From assembly GCF_002115755.1 (NCBI RefSeq), contig NZ_JFKA01000009.1, forward strand, positions 62,001 to 126,000: a stretch of DNA of 64,000 nucleotides, read 5' to 3'. The translations under genes and the position numbers were made by a program. The notes below the pieces were generated by a model. The model was not told where the DNA came from. It worked only from the letters and a program-made list of their open reading frames with translations, and made no database searches. The stretch comes from Thalassospira mesophila. GTDB lineage: Bacteria; Pseudomonadota; Alphaproteobacteria; Rhodospirillales; Thalassospiraceae. Shown in pieces: positions 24,978 to 35,544 of this stretch (position 1 is the first letter of the stretch; every line of letters starts with the position of its first letter).

Positions 24978-26618
24978 GTGATTTTGCTGAACCTGATCCG
25001 CGAAAGAACAAGGGTAAGCCTGCGCGGTGTCTCTATGCTCACGGCGCTGTCCGGCATTGCAACCACCATGATCCTGATGGTGGTCAATATGGCTGCCGAA
25101 CAAGCGGCCGAAGGGCGGGTTAGCCTCCGGCTCCTCGCCTTGATGGGCGTATCCTTGCTGGCGTTTGGCTGGTCCCAACGGCAATCGGATGTCGTCGTCG
25201 CCCGCGAAGCCGAACATATTCTCCACAATTTACGTTTGCGCCTGTTTGATAACGTGCGCAAGGCCGGGCCAGACGTTCTTGCCGATATCGGGCAGGGGCC
25301 ACTGCAAAACGCGCTGACCCAGGAAATGCAAACCGTTTCCGCATCTCTGCCTGTGATCCTTACCGGGATACAGCAAATGGTATTGCTGGTTTTTGTCTGC
25401 TTTTATATGGCGTGGCTGTCGATACCGGCGTTTCTCATGGTGATGGCATTTACCGTAATTGCTGCAGCGGTTCATTTGCACCGTGTGCGCAAGGTCAGCA
25501 GTGCGACACGCGACGCTCAGGCAGAAGAAAACCAGCTGTTTGGCGGCCTGACAGACCTGCTGCATGGCTTCAAGGAAGTTCGGATGAACCGGAGGCGCCG
25601 CAATGGCCTGATGGCGCAGTTGCACGGCCTTTCGGATCGCACCCGCATTGCAAAAACAGCCATCAAACGTCAATGGGGCCGCGAGTTCGCCTTAATTCAG
25701 CTCGCGTTTTACGTCATGATGGGGCTGATGGTGTTTGTGATACCGCTGTTCACCACCGATTACCATGACGTCGCCACCCAGACGACGACAGCAGCCCTTT
25801 TCATGATTGGCCCCATTGGAACGTTACTGTTTGCCATTCCGTCCTTTGGCAACGCCGAGGCCGCCCTTACCGAAATTTCTCGGCTTGATGACGCCTTGAC
25901 CACGGCGAATGACGGGCAGGTGGCCCCAAATAGCAATGTAACCGACGCCGATACGGCAGCACTTCCCGCCAAAGATGCCATCAGCCAAATTGCCCTTCGC
26001 GATCTGTGCTTTGCCTATACCGGTGGGGTCGAAGGGCGCGGGTTTGCCCTCGGCCCGTTGAATGCAACATTTAACCGGGGCGAAGTCACCTTTATCACTG
26101 GTGGTAACGGGGCCGGAAAATCTACGATGATTTCGCTTCTCACCGGGCTGCGTGTGGCGAACAGCGGGGGCATCACCCTGGATGATGTGCACATAACAGA
26201 CGCCAGATTGCAGGCTTATCGCGATAATTTTGCAACCGTTTTCACCGATTATCATTTATTTGGTGAACTTTACGGCGTTAACGCGGTTGATCCGGCACGC
26301 GCCGAAGCCCTGCTTGAAAAAATGGAAATTGCCAACAAGGTCAAACTGGTTAATCACGCATTTTCAACAACCGATCTGTCACAGGGGCAACGCAAACGCC
26401 TGATGCTGATTACGGCCATGCTCGAAGATAAACCGATCCTCGTGCTCGATGAATGGGCGGCTGACCAGGACCCTCATTTTCGCAAGATATTTTACGAAAC
26501 CCTGTTGCCCGAGCTGCGCGATCAGGGAAAAATTGTTATTTGCGTCACGCATGATGACCGGTGGTTCCACATCGCAGACCGCCTTTATCATCTCAGAGAT
26601 GGCATGTTTGAAGGATAA
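24978..26618 (+). CDS. SyrD/PvdE-type cyclic peptide ABC exporter, subunit 2
   Basis: A 546-residue paralogue of the preceding protein with the same layout: membrane domain to about 290, then Walker A GGNGAGKST (near 375), signature LSQGQRKRL (near 466) and Walker B ILVLDEWAADQDP (near 487). Both nucleotide sites would be catalytically complete in a heterodimer or in homodimers. It starts with GTG at 24978, three bases after the previous stop. The PvdE/SyrD family is normally encoded by a single gene per cluster, so the tandem pair is uncommon. It is the last gene of the biosynthetic locus; a 336-base spacer follows. Confidence 0.9.
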   Translation: MILLNLIRERTRVSLRGVSMLTALSGIATTMILMVVNMAAEQAAEGRVSLRLLALMGVSLLAFGWSQRQSDVVVAREAEHILHNLRLRLFDNVRKAGPDVLADIGQGPLQNALTQEMQTVSASLPVILTGIQQMVLLVFVCFYMAWLSIPAFLMVMAFTVIAAAVHLHRVRKVSSATRDAQAEENQLFGGLTDLLHGFKEVRMNRRRRNGLMAQLHGLSDRTRIAKTAIKRQWGREFALIQLAFYVMMGLMVFVIPLFTTDYHDVATQTTTAALFMIGPIGTLLFAIPSFGNAEAALTEISRLDDALTTANDGQVAPNSNVTDADTAALPAKDAISQIALRDLCFAYTGGVEGRGFALGPLNATFNRGEVTFITGGNGAGKSTMISLLTGLRVANSGGITLDDVHITDARLQAYRDNFATVFTDYHLFGELYGVNAVDPARAEALLEKMEIANKVKLVNHAFSTTDLSQGQRKRLMLITAMLEDKPILVLDEWAADQDPHFRKIFYETLLPELRDQGKIVICVTHDDRWFHIADRLYHLRDGMFEG

Positions 26619-26846
26619 ACAACCCGGATCCTCTGACCTGAGGACCAATCAAAATACTCTATAATATATCTTATGACAAATAACGATATCAATCCTCAAA
26701 AAAATCGCCAATATTGGAATTCTCATCAACCTCATTCAGTTAGATGTTTTTGCCGCCAAAGTCCCTGCCTTAATCACAACTATGACGTGTTTTTTAACCC
26801 GGCAGCGAAGGTCCGATCGCACACGAACATTGTAATTTACTAATTT
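26619..26846. other. AT-rich spacer between exporter and decarboxylase operons
   Basis: No gene is visible here. A weak 5-bp hairpin (TCCTC/GAGGA, 26629-26644) follows the exporter stop and is not a convincing terminator. The composition becomes strongly AT-rich toward the FNR-like site at 26847. Confidence 0.5.
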
Positions 26847-26886
26847 TTGATATAGCTCAATGAATTGGGATGATTTTAACTATAGC
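26847..26886 (+). promoter_or_regulatory. FNR/ANR/FixK-like box and -10 upstream of arginine operon
   Basis: TTGATATAGCTCAA (26847-26860) matches the FNR consensus TTGAT-N4-ATCAA at 9 of 10 conserved positions. A -10-like TATAGC lies at 26881-26886, which would place a start near 26893 and the box about 40 bases upstream, the class II position of FNR-type activators. Arginine deiminase operons are commonly activated by ANR/FNR. The start site is predicted, not known. Confidence 0.6.
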
Positions 26887-26954
26887 AATAAATCCAGCTT
26901 CAAGATCCTCTTATACTTAAAACTTTCCCTCCTTCACCCACCGGAGGCATTTTC

Positions 26955-29261
26955 ATGCCCTCTTCCCCAATGCCCCGTCACCTTGGGCAAAATTTTCCCG
27001 TTTTAATTGTTACAGGAACAAATCATCCCGATAGCCCGCTGGCAAACCGCGCGCGCTTGTTGATAGATGATGTTGTTGCGTCCGATTTAACCGTTGACCT
27101 TGTTCACAGCGTGGCCGAGGGCGCTGCCTATATTGCCGCAACACCCCAAATGAGCTGCGCGATATTGGGCCTGGATCATGAGACGGAAAACTTTGACGAG
27201 CTTGAAGCACTGGTGCGAGCAATCCGGCGCCATGGCCACTATCTGCCGATTTTCATCGCCACATCGCGCACGGCAATTGGCCGCCTTCCCGTCTCGCTAT
27301 TAAAGGAAACCGAAGGGTATATCTGGCTGTTTGAAGATTCCCCGGCCTTTATCGCCGGGCGCATTGTTGCCGCCGCACGCCGGTATCTCGACACCGTATT
27401 GCCGCCTTTTTTCGGGGCGCTGGTCAATTTTTCCAAAACCCACGAATATTCCTGGCATACACCGGGCCATACAGGCGGAACAGCCTTTCGTAAAACTGCA
27501 GCCGGCAGCGCCTTCCTTAATTTTTACGGCGAAGAAATGTTGCGTTCCGACCTTTCGGTTTCGGTCGGCGAACTGGGCTCGCTTAATGATCATTCTGGCC
27601 CGTTAAAAGACGCCGAAACATTCGCGGCTAAAACGTTCGGCGCGGATTTCACGGTATTTTCCGTTGGCGGTAGTTCCGCCAGCAATCAGATGGTATTGCA
27701 CGCCTTTGTCACCGATGGGGACGTGGTACTGGTTGACCGTAATTGTCACAAATCGTTGAACTACGCGCTGAACATGACCGGCGCTGTCCCGGTCTATTTG
27801 ATGCCACGGCGCAATCGCCGGGGTGTGATCGGCCCGGTCCCGCGCGAAGAAATGACGCCAGAAGCGATTGCCGCCAAAATCAAGGCAAACCCCTTGGTCA
27901 GAAAGGGTCAGGAAAAGCCCGTTCTGGTAGTTCTGACCAATTCCACCTATGACGGGTTATGTTACGACATCACAACAACAACCCGACTTTTAGGCCAAAG
28001 CGTTGATCGCATTCATTATGACGAAGCATGGTATGGCTATGCCCGTTTTAACCCGATTTACGCCGGGCGGTTCGGCATGCACAACGAACCCCGCCATCCC
28101 ACCGACCCGACAGTAACCGCAACACAATCGACCCATAAACTGCTGGCCGCCCTGTCTCAGGCGTCAATGGTGCATGTGCGCCAGGGGCGCAAGCCCATCG
28201 ACTTTGCCCTGTTTAACGAAGCCTTCATGATGCACACATCGACATCACCGCAATACAGCATCATGGCATCAACTGACATCTCGACAAAAATGATGCACGA
28301 TGCCGGCCCGGCCCTGACAGATGAGTGCATTCGCGAAGCCATTGATTTTCGTCAGGAAATAGGCCGCATTGGTCAGGAACTTCTTGGCAAGGACAGCCAC
28401 GGCTGGTGGTTCGAAACCTGGCAGCCTCAACAGGCTGGGAAAGCCGCTTTTGTTGATGCAAACCCTGACGACCTGACGACAGAACCGAAACTTTGGCAAC
28501 TGGATGCCAAGGATGGCACCTGGCATGGCTTTGGCGATCTCGGGGCTGGCTATTGCATGCTTGATCCGATCAAGGTGACACTGCTAACCCCTGGAATTGA
28601 TGCCACGGGCAGTCTTGAAAAAGACGGCATTCCAGCCGCAATTGTTTCGGCATTTCTCGATGCACGCGGCATTGTTGTCGAAAAAACCGAGCCCTATTCC
28701 ATCCTGGTCCTGTTTTCGATGGGTATCACAAAAGGCAAATGGGGCTCGCTTGTTAGCGCACTGCTTGAGTTCAAGGATGCTTACGACAGCAATGCCCCGC
28801 TGCAAGAGGTCCTCCCGGCCCTGACCAGTTCTTTCCCCGAACGCTATCAGGGATTGGGCCTTAAAGAATTTGCCACAGAAATGCATGCCTTTCTGGCAGA
28901 CACCGCCCTTTTGGATCATCTTGATGCGGCCTTCATGGAACTGCCCGTCGCGGCAATGACGCCACGCGATGCCTATAATCAAATGGTCAGAGGCGATGTC
29001 GAAAGACTGCCGGTTTCCAAAATTATGGACCGGGTGCTGGCCGTACAAATTGTCCCTTACCCGCCTGGCATCCCTGTCTTGATGCCCGGTGAAAAAATCA
29101 CCCGCGTTTCCAAGTCCATTCTCGACTATCTGTCGGCAATGGAAAAATTTGATACCCGTTTTCCCGGTTTTGAACACGAAACCCACGGTGTCGAAACCGA
29201 CCGCGACGAACGGGGCCTTCCGACCTATCACACATATGTCCTGAACAAATCCGGCGCCTGA
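26955..29261 (+). CDS. Orn/Lys/Arg decarboxylase (major domain family), copy 1
   Basis: A 768-residue PLP-dependent decarboxylase of the large inducible type. It has an N-terminal response-regulator-like wing (about 1-130), a PLP domain with SWHTPGHTGGTAFRK, GGSSASNQMVLHAF, VDRNCHKSLNYAL, HYDEAWYGYARF and the Schiff-base ATQSTHKLLAALSQ (Lys395), and a C-terminal domain (YPPGIPVLMPGE). Such enzymes decarboxylate lysine, arginine or ornithine, consuming a proton; the substrate cannot be fixed by eye. GGAGG precedes the ATG. It is the first gene after the FNR-like box, followed by an antiporter and a second decarboxylase, which suggests an acid- or anaerobiosis-linked amino-acid/polyamine exchange system. 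Confidence 0.93.
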   Translation: MPSSPMPRHLGQNFPVLIVTGTNHPDSPLANRARLLIDDVVASDLTVDLVHSVAEGAAYIAATPQMSCAILGLDHETENFDELEALVRAIRRHGHYLPIFIATSRTAIGRLPVSLLKETEGYIWLFEDSPAFIAGRIVAAARRYLDTVLPPFFGALVNFSKTHEYSWHTPGHTGGTAFRKTAAGSAFLNFYGEEMLRSDLSVSVGELGSLNDHSGPLKDAETFAAKTFGADFTVFSVGGSSASNQMVLHAFVTDGDVVLVDRNCHKSLNYALNMTGAVPVYLMPRRNRRGVIGPVPREEMTPEAIAAKIKANPLVRKGQEKPVLVVLTNSTYDGLCYDITTTTRLLGQSVDRIHYDEAWYGYARFNPIYAGRFGMHNEPRHPTDPTVTATQSTHKLLAALSQASMVHVRQGRKPIDFALFNEAFMMHTSTSPQYSIMASTDISTKMMHDAGPALTDECIREAIDFRQEIGRIGQELLGKDSHGWWFETWQPQQAGKAAFVDANPDDLTTEPKLWQLDAKDGTWHGFGDLGAGYCMLDPIKVTLLTPGIDATGSLEKDGIPAAIVSAFLDARGIVVEKTEPYSILVLFSMGITKGKWGSLVSALLEFKDAYDSNAPLQEVLPALTSSFPERYQGLGLKEFATEMHAFLADTALLDHLDAAFMELPVAAMTPRDAYNQMVRGDVERLPVSKIMDRVLAVQIVPYPPGIPVLMPGEKITRVSKSILDYLSAMEKFDTRFPGFEHETHGVETDRDERGLPTYHTYVLNKSGA

Positions 29262-29330
29262 TCGACCCGGAAACATCATTTCCTGACCGAATGGATATGC
29301 GGGGAGTGAGCATGATCAAGGGAGTTTTCC

Positions 29331-30788
29331 ATGACTGACAAACCCACCATTCACGACACCAATCCTGACACCCGAAAGCTCGGGCTGGCCGGTCTGGTTG
29401 CTGTGGTTATCGGCTCAATGATTGGCGGTGGGGTCTTTAACCTGCCGCAAAACATGGCATCAGGTGCGGGCCTGATTGCCGTGGTTGTAGCCTGGATTGT
29501 TACCGGCATCGGCATGTATTTTCTGGCCAACTCATTTCGCATTCTGGCCGATGAGAAGCCCGAACTCAGCACCGGCATTTATGCCTATGCCCGCCATGGT
29601 TTTGGCCGGTTTATCGGCTTTGAAATGGCATGGGGCTATTGGCTTTCGGCGGCATTTGGCAATGTGGCCTTCGCCGTCCTGGTCATGCAAACCCTGAACT
29701 ATTTCTGGCCGGTTTTTGGCGACGGCCGCAACTGGCAATCTGTTGTCGGTGGCTCTGTCTTGATCTGGTCGATGAATTTTCTGGTTTTGCGCGGTGTGCG
29801 ACAGGCAAGTTCGCTTAATGTTGTTGCCACCGTTGCCAAAATCGTTCCGATTATCCTGATCCTGATCGTCACCGCAATTGCTGCCCATTGGGACCAGTTC
29901 ACCTTTGACGCCTGGGGGACAGAACAGGGGTTGGGCACAATTGTTGACCAGGTCAAAGGTACCATGATGGTCACATTGTGGGTGTTTATCGGCATTGAAG
30001 GTGCTGTAGTCATATCGGGACGGGCGCGCAAACCCGAACTGGTCGGCAGTGCCACCCTGATCGGCCTGATCGTCAGCCTGATCATTTATGCCCTGATCTC
30101 GCTTTTGCCCTTTGGCATTATGACCCAGGCACAGTTAAGCGCCCTGCCCAATCCCTCAACCGCCTATATCCTTGACCAGATCGTTGGCGGCTGGGGGGCT
30201 GTTGTTGTCAATCTCGGGCTGCTGGTTTCTGTTCTCGGGTGCTGGCTGGCATGGACCATTCTGGTTGCCGAAGTTCCCTTTGCTGCGGCCTGCGACGGTG
30301 TTTTCCCTAAAATGTTGTCGCGGGAAAACAAACAGCACACACCTGCCCCGTCATTGTGGCTTTCCAGCATCGTCATGCAGGTAACAATATTTGTTGTTCT
30401 CTATGCCCATGATGCCTGGATTTTCCTGATCAGTATTACCGGTGTCATGGTGTTGCCGCCTTATGTTGCCAGCACCCTTTATCTGTGCAAGCTGGCTTTC
30501 GCCCCTGAATTCAAAACGGTCGGTATTTCATCGCGTAATGCCGCCATCACAACAGCAGTTCTGGGCACGGTCTATTCCTTGTGGCTTCTTTACGCCGCCG
30601 GTCCGACCTACTTTCTGATGTCGACAATCGTCTATGCACTTGGCATTCCGGTATTTTGGTGGGCACGCCATAGCTGGGAACCCCATGCCCCGGCGTTCCA
30701 CCTTGTCGAAAAGGTCATTGCCGTTCTGATGACCGTGCTTGCCATAGTTGCAATCTACCTGTTTGCCAGCGGCCGTATCGGACTTTGA
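29331..30788 (+). CDS. Basic amino acid/polyamine antiporter (APC family, ArcD/PotE-like)
   Basis: A 485-residue integral membrane protein with about 12 helices and the APC-family opening GLAGLVAVVIGSMIGGGVFN, GTGIYAYA-type STGIYAYARHGFG, and FIGIEGAVVISGRARKPELV, which is characteristic of the arginine/ornithine and lysine/cadaverine antiporter group. It probably exchanges arginine (or ornithine) for ornithine or a polyamine across the inner membrane and so supplies both the flanking decarboxylases and the arginine deiminase enzymes. It lies 69 bases after the first decarboxylase, with GGGAG before its ATG. Confidence 0.88.
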   Translation: MTDKPTIHDTNPDTRKLGLAGLVAVVIGSMIGGGVFNLPQNMASGAGLIAVVVAWIVTGIGMYFLANSFRILADEKPELSTGIYAYARHGFGRFIGFEMAWGYWLSAAFGNVAFAVLVMQTLNYFWPVFGDGRNWQSVVGGSVLIWSMNFLVLRGVRQASSLNVVATVAKIVPIILILIVTAIAAHWDQFTFDAWGTEQGLGTIVDQVKGTMMVTLWVFIGIEGAVVISGRARKPELVGSATLIGLIVSLIIYALISLLPFGIMTQAQLSALPNPSTAYILDQIVGGWGAVVVNLGLLVSVLGCWLAWTILVAEVPFAAACDGVFPKMLSRENKQHTPAPSLWLSSIVMQVTIFVVLYAHDAWIFLISITGVMVLPPYVASTLYLCKLAFAPEFKTVGISSRNAAITTAVLGTVYSLWLLYAAGPTYFLMSTIVYALGIPVFWWARHSWEPHAPAFHLVEKVIAVLMTVLAIVAIYLFASGRIGL

Positions 30789-30795
30789 GACATTT

Positions 30796-30831
30796 CATGC
30801 CGGGCGCAGTCGTTATCTTGTGTCCGGCATG
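30796..30831 (+). other. Intercistronic hairpin in the arginine operon
   Basis: CATGCCGG/CCGGCATG, an 8-bp inverted repeat with a 20-nt loop, just after the antiporter stop and before the second decarboxylase. There is no T tract, so it is more likely an RNA-stability or processing element than a terminator. Confidence 0.4.
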
Positions 30832-30907
30832 CACTTCTCGGTGTGCAACACTACCAACGCCTCCTGTTGGCCCCACCCTTCGGCCCCTCCTTTGAAAGGC
30901 TATCCGC

Positions 30908-33241
30908 ATGAGTTTTTATGACCTTTTCAAGTTCATGGTTGTAGAACCCGAAAGCCGCGATCATGACGTAAAGAATTCGGCCCTGTCTGAAATCCTGTCA
31001 GAAATCGAAAAACTGGGGCCCGAAGTCGTCAGAACATCCAGCATCAGGGAAGCGGAAATACAGCTTGCCCGCGATGTTAACTTTGGCTGTTTCCTGATCG
31101 CCGGACAAACACCCGAAGAAATAACCCGACTGGAAGGTTTCCTCGATCAGCTTGCTGTGATGGGGCTGGCACCGCCGGTATTTGTGCTGGCGTCCCAACT
31201 GGGATCAACCGAACTTGACCCCACCCTGATCGAGCGTGTGCGCGGTGTCATTTACCTTGAAGAAGACACCCCCGATTTCATTGCCAAATTCGTGACACGA
31301 CATTTTCACGAATATGCCAACCAGCACAAAACACCGTTTTTTGGTAAAGTTCTGGAATATGCCGAAGCGGGCAACGAGGTCTGGACCTGCCCCGGCCATG
31401 AAGGGGGCATGTTCTATCGCAAAAGTCCGGTGGGCCGGGTTTTCTTCGATTATATGGGCGAAGCCATCTTTCGCACCGATCTTGACAATTCAGTGGTGGA
31501 GTTAGGCGACCTTTTAATCCACGAAGGCCCTGCCCTTGAAGCGCAAAAGCAGGCCGCCGAAATTTTCGGCGCCGAACGCACCTATTTTGTCCTTAATGGG
31601 ACATCGACCTCGAACAGAATTGCCACTGGCGCGCTGATCAGCCCCGGTGATCTGGTGTTGTTTGACCGCAACAATCACAAATCCCAGCATCACGGTGCGC
31701 TGATGATGGCAGGCGGCATTCCGGTTTACATTCCCACTATTCGTAATTCCTATGGCCTGATCGGTCCGATGGACATGGCGGCACTGGAAGAAGATGAACT
31801 GCGCCAGCGCATCAAGGACCATCCGCTGGTTAACGACCCCGATGCCTGGAAACGCGAACGCCCGTTCCGCCTGGCCATTCTGGAAAACTGTTCCTATGAT
31901 GGCACAATTTACGATGTCCGCCAGATCATCGAAAAACTTGGCAAGCTGTGCGACTATATTTTGTTTGATGAGGCTTGGGCAGGCTTCATGAAATTCCACC
32001 CCCTGTTCAAAGACCATTTTGCCATGGGGCTGGAAAACCTTGGCGACGACGCCCCGGGCCTGATTGCCACCCAATCGACCCATAAACAGCTGGCCGGTTT
32101 TTCACAGGCGTCACAAATCCACGTCAAGGATAGCCATATCGCCAGCCAGAACCGGCTGGTGTCGCATCGGCGCTTTAACGAGGTGTTCATGATGCACGCC
32201 TCGACCTCGCCGTTTTACCCGCTTTTTGCCTCGCTTGATGTTGGCGCACAAATGATGAAAGGGCCAAACGGCACCTATTTGTGGGATCAGGCCATTCGAA
32301 CGGCGATTGAAATCCGCAAAAAAATCCGGTTTTACAAACGCCGCTATGAAGCAGATGGCGGATGGTTTTTCGACCCGTTTGTTCCTGGTCATATTTCAAT
32401 ATCAGGCAACCCGGACGAACAGCACGCCTGGGAGGATGTCGAAACGTCTGAACTGGCGCGGAACCCGGCGGCATGGGCCCTGGCACCCAATGCCAAGTGG
32501 CATGGTTTTGGCGATATGGCCAATGGCCTTGCCATGACAGACCCCAACAAACTGACATTGCTGATGCCAGGCTTCGATCGTGAAACCGGCGACTTCGCAC
32601 CTTTGGGCATTCCAGCCCCCCTGCTGGCCCAGTTCCTGCGCGAACGCGGCATTGTTTGCGAGAAAAACGACATTTATTCCATTCTGTTTCTTGTCACCCC
32701 GGCGATTGAACGCAGCAAGGCGGGAACACTTCTTTCCGCTTTGTGTGACTTCAAAAAGCTGTTTGATGAAGATGTACCGCTGTCACAAATGATGCCCATA
32801 AAGGTCAAAGCATACCCGGAAAGGTACGGCAATATCAGTGTCCAGACGCTGGCAAAGGAAATGCATGCCTTTTTTAAACTGCACAAACTTTCATCCCTGC
32901 AGCGCAACCAGTTTGAACTGGGCCATTTTCCCGAACTGGCGTTAACCCCGCAAAAGGCGCACGCCGCCCTTGTTGCTAACGAGGTGGATTATATCCCCGT
33001 TTCCGAACTGGAAAACCGGATCGCGGCAACCTTGACCGTGGTTTATCCGCCGGGAATTGGCGTGATGGTCCCTGGTGAACGCTATTCAAAACATGCCCGC
33101 CCGCAACTTGACTATTTCAGGATGTTCGAGAAAAACGACAACCTGTTTCCCGGCTTCGAATATGAAATTCAGGGCATTTACAAAGAACACGATAACCAGA
33201 ACCGCGTGGTCTATCACACCTATGTGGTGCGTGAAGACTGA
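30908..33241 (+). CDS. Orn/Lys/Arg decarboxylase (major domain family), copy 2
   Basis: A 777-residue second large decarboxylase. It has an N-terminal wing domain (about 1-130), then VWTCPGHEGGMFYRK, LNGTSTSNRIATGALIS, DRNNHKSQHHGALM, LFDEAWAGFMKFHP and the Schiff-base ATQSTHKQLAGFSQAS (Lys393), and the C-terminal YPPGIGVMVPGERYS. It is clearly related to but well diverged from the enzyme at 27-29 kb; for example CPGHEGG replaces TPGHTGG and NHKSQHHG replaces CHKSLNYA, so the two may have different substrates (for example ornithine versus arginine or lysine). It is followed after 54 bases by arcA. Confidence 0.93.
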   Translation: MSFYDLFKFMVVEPESRDHDVKNSALSEILSEIEKLGPEVVRTSSIREAEIQLARDVNFGCFLIAGQTPEEITRLEGFLDQLAVMGLAPPVFVLASQLGSTELDPTLIERVRGVIYLEEDTPDFIAKFVTRHFHEYANQHKTPFFGKVLEYAEAGNEVWTCPGHEGGMFYRKSPVGRVFFDYMGEAIFRTDLDNSVVELGDLLIHEGPALEAQKQAAEIFGAERTYFVLNGTSTSNRIATGALISPGDLVLFDRNNHKSQHHGALMMAGGIPVYIPTIRNSYGLIGPMDMAALEEDELRQRIKDHPLVNDPDAWKRERPFRLAILENCSYDGTIYDVRQIIEKLGKLCDYILFDEAWAGFMKFHPLFKDHFAMGLENLGDDAPGLIATQSTHKQLAGFSQASQIHVKDSHIASQNRLVSHRRFNEVFMMHASTSPFYPLFASLDVGAQMMKGPNGTYLWDQAIRTAIEIRKKIRFYKRRYEADGGWFFDPFVPGHISISGNPDEQHAWEDVETSELARNPAAWALAPNAKWHGFGDMANGLAMTDPNKLTLLMPGFDRETGDFAPLGIPAPLLAQFLRERGIVCEKNDIYSILFLVTPAIERSKAGTLLSALCDFKKLFDEDVPLSQMMPIKVKAYPERYGNISVQTLAKEMHAFFKLHKLSSLQRNQFELGHFPELALTPQKAHAALVANEVDYIPVSELENRIAATLTVVYPPGIGVMVPGERYSKHARPQLDYFRMFEKNDNLFPGFEYEIQGIYKEHDNQNRVVYHTYVVRED

Positions 33242-33295
33242 CCAAAGACCAAGCAGGATTTAAAGACCCGAATTTTATCTGAAAGGCCGCGTAAC

Positions 33296-34516
33296 ATGAC
33301 AAAATTTTCTGTTCAGTCCGAATGTGGTGCGCTGCGACAAGTAATCGTGCATCGCCCCGACCTGTCTTTGCGCCGTCTAACCCCGGCAAACTGCAAGGAC
33401 CTGCTGTTTGACGACATTTTATGGGTCAAAAAGGCTCGCCAGGAACATCAGGCCTTTGCCGATGAAATGCAAACGCGCGGCATCAAGGTTCATCTGGTTC
33501 AGGACCTGTTGTCAGACACGCTAAAGGATAAAAACGCGCGAAGCTGGCTTCTTGATAAACGCCTGGCTGTTGCCCATCTGGGCGCTGTTTTGCGCAATGA
33601 AATGCTGGCATGGCTTGACGAAATGGCGGCAGAGCAACTGGCCGAATACCTGATCGGCGGTATTGCCGTTGCAGAACTGCCGTTTAAAAGCACAAGCCTG
33701 CCCATCGCCCTGATGGAGCCGCATGATTTTGTACTCCCCCCCCTGCCCAACCAGCTTTTCACCCGCGATACCACCTGCTGGATCTATGGCGGTGTCACCC
33801 TTAATCCCATGCATTGGCCCGCACGCCGCCAGGAAACCCTGAACATGGCAGCGATCTATCGGTTTCACCCCATGTTCCGCGATGCCGATTTTTCGATCTG
33901 GTGGGGTGAAAATGAACAGGCCCAGGCGGGGTTGTCCCTTGAAGGGGGCGACGTTATGCCAATTGGCCACCGAACGGTTCTGATCGGCATGGGCGAACGT
34001 TCGACACCCACGGCTGTTGAATCTCTTTCACGCGAACTGTTCCGCCAGGGTGCTGTCGACCGCGTTATCGCGGCGGCCTTCCCGCGGGATCGCGCCTTCA
34101 TGCATCTTGATACCGTATTTTCGTTCTGTGACCGCGATCTGGTCACAACATTCCCCAGTGTTGTTGACCGGATCAAGGCGTTCTCCATTCGCCCGGGCGA
34201 GACCGAGGGCACCATTGATGTGCGCGCCGAAAAGGTGTCGTTTGTTGAAACCGTCGCCAACGCGATGGACCTGAAAAAGCTGCGTGTTGTACCCACCGGC
34301 GGTGATTCATACGAAGCCGAACGCGAGCAATGGGACGATGGCAACAATGTTCTGGCCCTCGAACCCGGGGTGGTCGTTGCCTATGACCGCAATGTTTATA
34401 CCAACACACTGCTGCGCAAGGCTGGCGTCGAGGTCGTTACCCTCGAAGGATCCGAGCTTGGCCGCGGGCGCGGTGGCAGCCACTGCATGAGCTGCCCCAT
34501 CGAACGTGACGCGTAA
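33296..34516 (+). CDS. arcA: Arginine deiminase
   Basis: A 406-residue enzyme that hydrolyses L-arginine to citrulline and ammonia, the first step of the arginine deiminase pathway. Characteristic segments are [20 protein letters not shown] at the start, [24 protein letters not shown] and the C-terminal [18 protein letters not shown] with the catalytic cysteine (Cys397). Length matches the family (about 405-418). It is followed within 21 and 5 bases by arcB and arcC, giving the usual arcABC order. Confidence 0.97.
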   Translation: MTKFSVQSECGALRQVIVHRPDLSLRRLTPANCKDLLFDDILWVKKARQEHQAFADEMQTRGIKVHLVQDLLSDTLKDKNARSWLLDKRLAVAHLGAVLRNEMLAWLDEMAAEQLAEYLIGGIAVAELPFKSTSLPIALMEPHDFVLPPLPNQLFTRDTTCWIYGGVTLNPMHWPARRQETLNMAAIYRFHPMFRDADFSIWWGENEQAQAGLSLEGGDVMPIGHRTVLIGMGERSTPTAVESLSRELFRQGAVDRVIAAAFPRDRAFMHLDTVFSFCDRDLVTTFPSVVDRIKAFSIRPGETEGTIDVRAEKVSFVETVANAMDLKKLRVVPTGGDSYEAEREQWDDGNNVLALEPGVVVAYDRNVYTNTLLRKAGVEVVTLEGSELGRGRGGSHCMSCPIERDA

Positions 34517-34537
34517 CAGGTTGTAAGGAAAACGAAA

Positions 34538-35539
34538 ATGGCATTTAACCTCAAAGGTCGCAGTTTTGTTAAACTGCTTGATTTCACGCCGGCCGAAATC
34601 GGCTATCTGCTGCAATTGTCGGTCGATCTGAAGGCCGCCAAACGGGCGGGCACCGAACAGCCCCGGCTGACCGGCAAACACATCGTTCTGGTGTTTGAAA
34701 AGGATTCAACCCGTACCCGGTCGGGTTTCGAGGTCGCCGCCTACGACCAGGGTGCCCTTGTGACCTATATGGGACCAACCGGGTCGCATATCGGGCACAA
34801 GGAATCCGTCAAGGACAGTGCGCGGGTGTTAGGTCGCATGTATGACGGCATCGAATATCGCGGTTACGCCCAAAGTTCGGTTGAAGAACTGGTGCAATGG
34901 TCAGGTGTGCCGGTCTTTAACGGCCTGACCGATGAATTTCATCCGACACAAATTCTGGCAGATTTTCTGACCATGCGCGAACATTTTGAAGGGCCGCTCA
35001 ACAGCGTGAAATTCTGCTTCCTCGGCGATGCGCGCAACAATATGGGCAATTCGCTAATGATTGGTGCGGCCAAAATGGGCATGGATGTGCGCTTATGCGC
35101 GCCAAAATCTTGCTGGCCATCGTCAGAACTGATTGAAACTTCCCGGCAAATTGCCCAACAAACCGGGGCCAAAATCACCATCACCGATGACATTGACGAA
35201 GGTGTTGCCGGGTGTGATTTTGTTTATACCGATGTTTGGGTCTCCATGGGCGAGGATGACGCGGTTTGGGAAGACCGTATTCGTCTTTTAACCCCCTATC
35301 AAATCAACGACGCCCTTCTGAAACGCACCGGCAACCCGGCTGTTAAATTCATGCATTGCCTGCCTGCATTTCATAATGCAGACACCACTGCAGGCAAGGA
35401 CATACAGGAAAAATTTGGCATCAGTTGCATGGAAGTCGCCGAGGAGGTTTTTGAATCCGCCGCCTCCATCGTCTTTGATCAGGCTGAAAACCGCCTGCAC
35501 ACCATCAAAGCCATTCTTGTGGCAACAATGGGGGCCTGA
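34538..35539 (+). CDS. arcB: Catabolic ornithine carbamoyltransferase
   Basis: A 333-residue protein with the carbamoyl-phosphate site STRTRSGFE (about 57-65), HPTQ-type [25 protein letters not shown] and the ornithine-site [10 protein letters not shown]. In the arginine deiminase pathway it converts citrulline and phosphate to ornithine and carbamoyl phosphate in the cytoplasm. Position between arcA and arcC identifies it as the catabolic rather than the biosynthetic (argF) enzyme. Confidence 0.96.
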   Translation: MAFNLKGRSFVKLLDFTPAEIGYLLQLSVDLKAAKRAGTEQPRLTGKHIVLVFEKDSTRTRSGFEVAAYDQGALVTYMGPTGSHIGHKESVKDSARVLGRMYDGIEYRGYAQSSVEELVQWSGVPVFNGLTDEFHPTQILADFLTMREHFEGPLNSVKFCFLGDARNNMGNSLMIGAAKMGMDVRLCAPKSCWPSSELIETSRQIAQQTGAKITITDDIDEGVAGCDFVYTDVWVSMGEDDAVWEDRIRLLTPYQINDALLKRTGNPAVKFMHCLPAFHNADTTAGKDIQEKFGISCMEVAEEVFESAASIVFDQAENRLHTIKAILVATMGA

Positions 35540-35544
35540 AAATC

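Noticed and set aside
2-26618. Assigning the NRPS locus as the siderophore source for the TonB receptor at 59.8 kb
   Set aside because: The two are more than 30 kb apart with unrelated operons between, no catechol or hydroxamate genes are seen, and no Fur-like site was found near the NRPS genes in the window.
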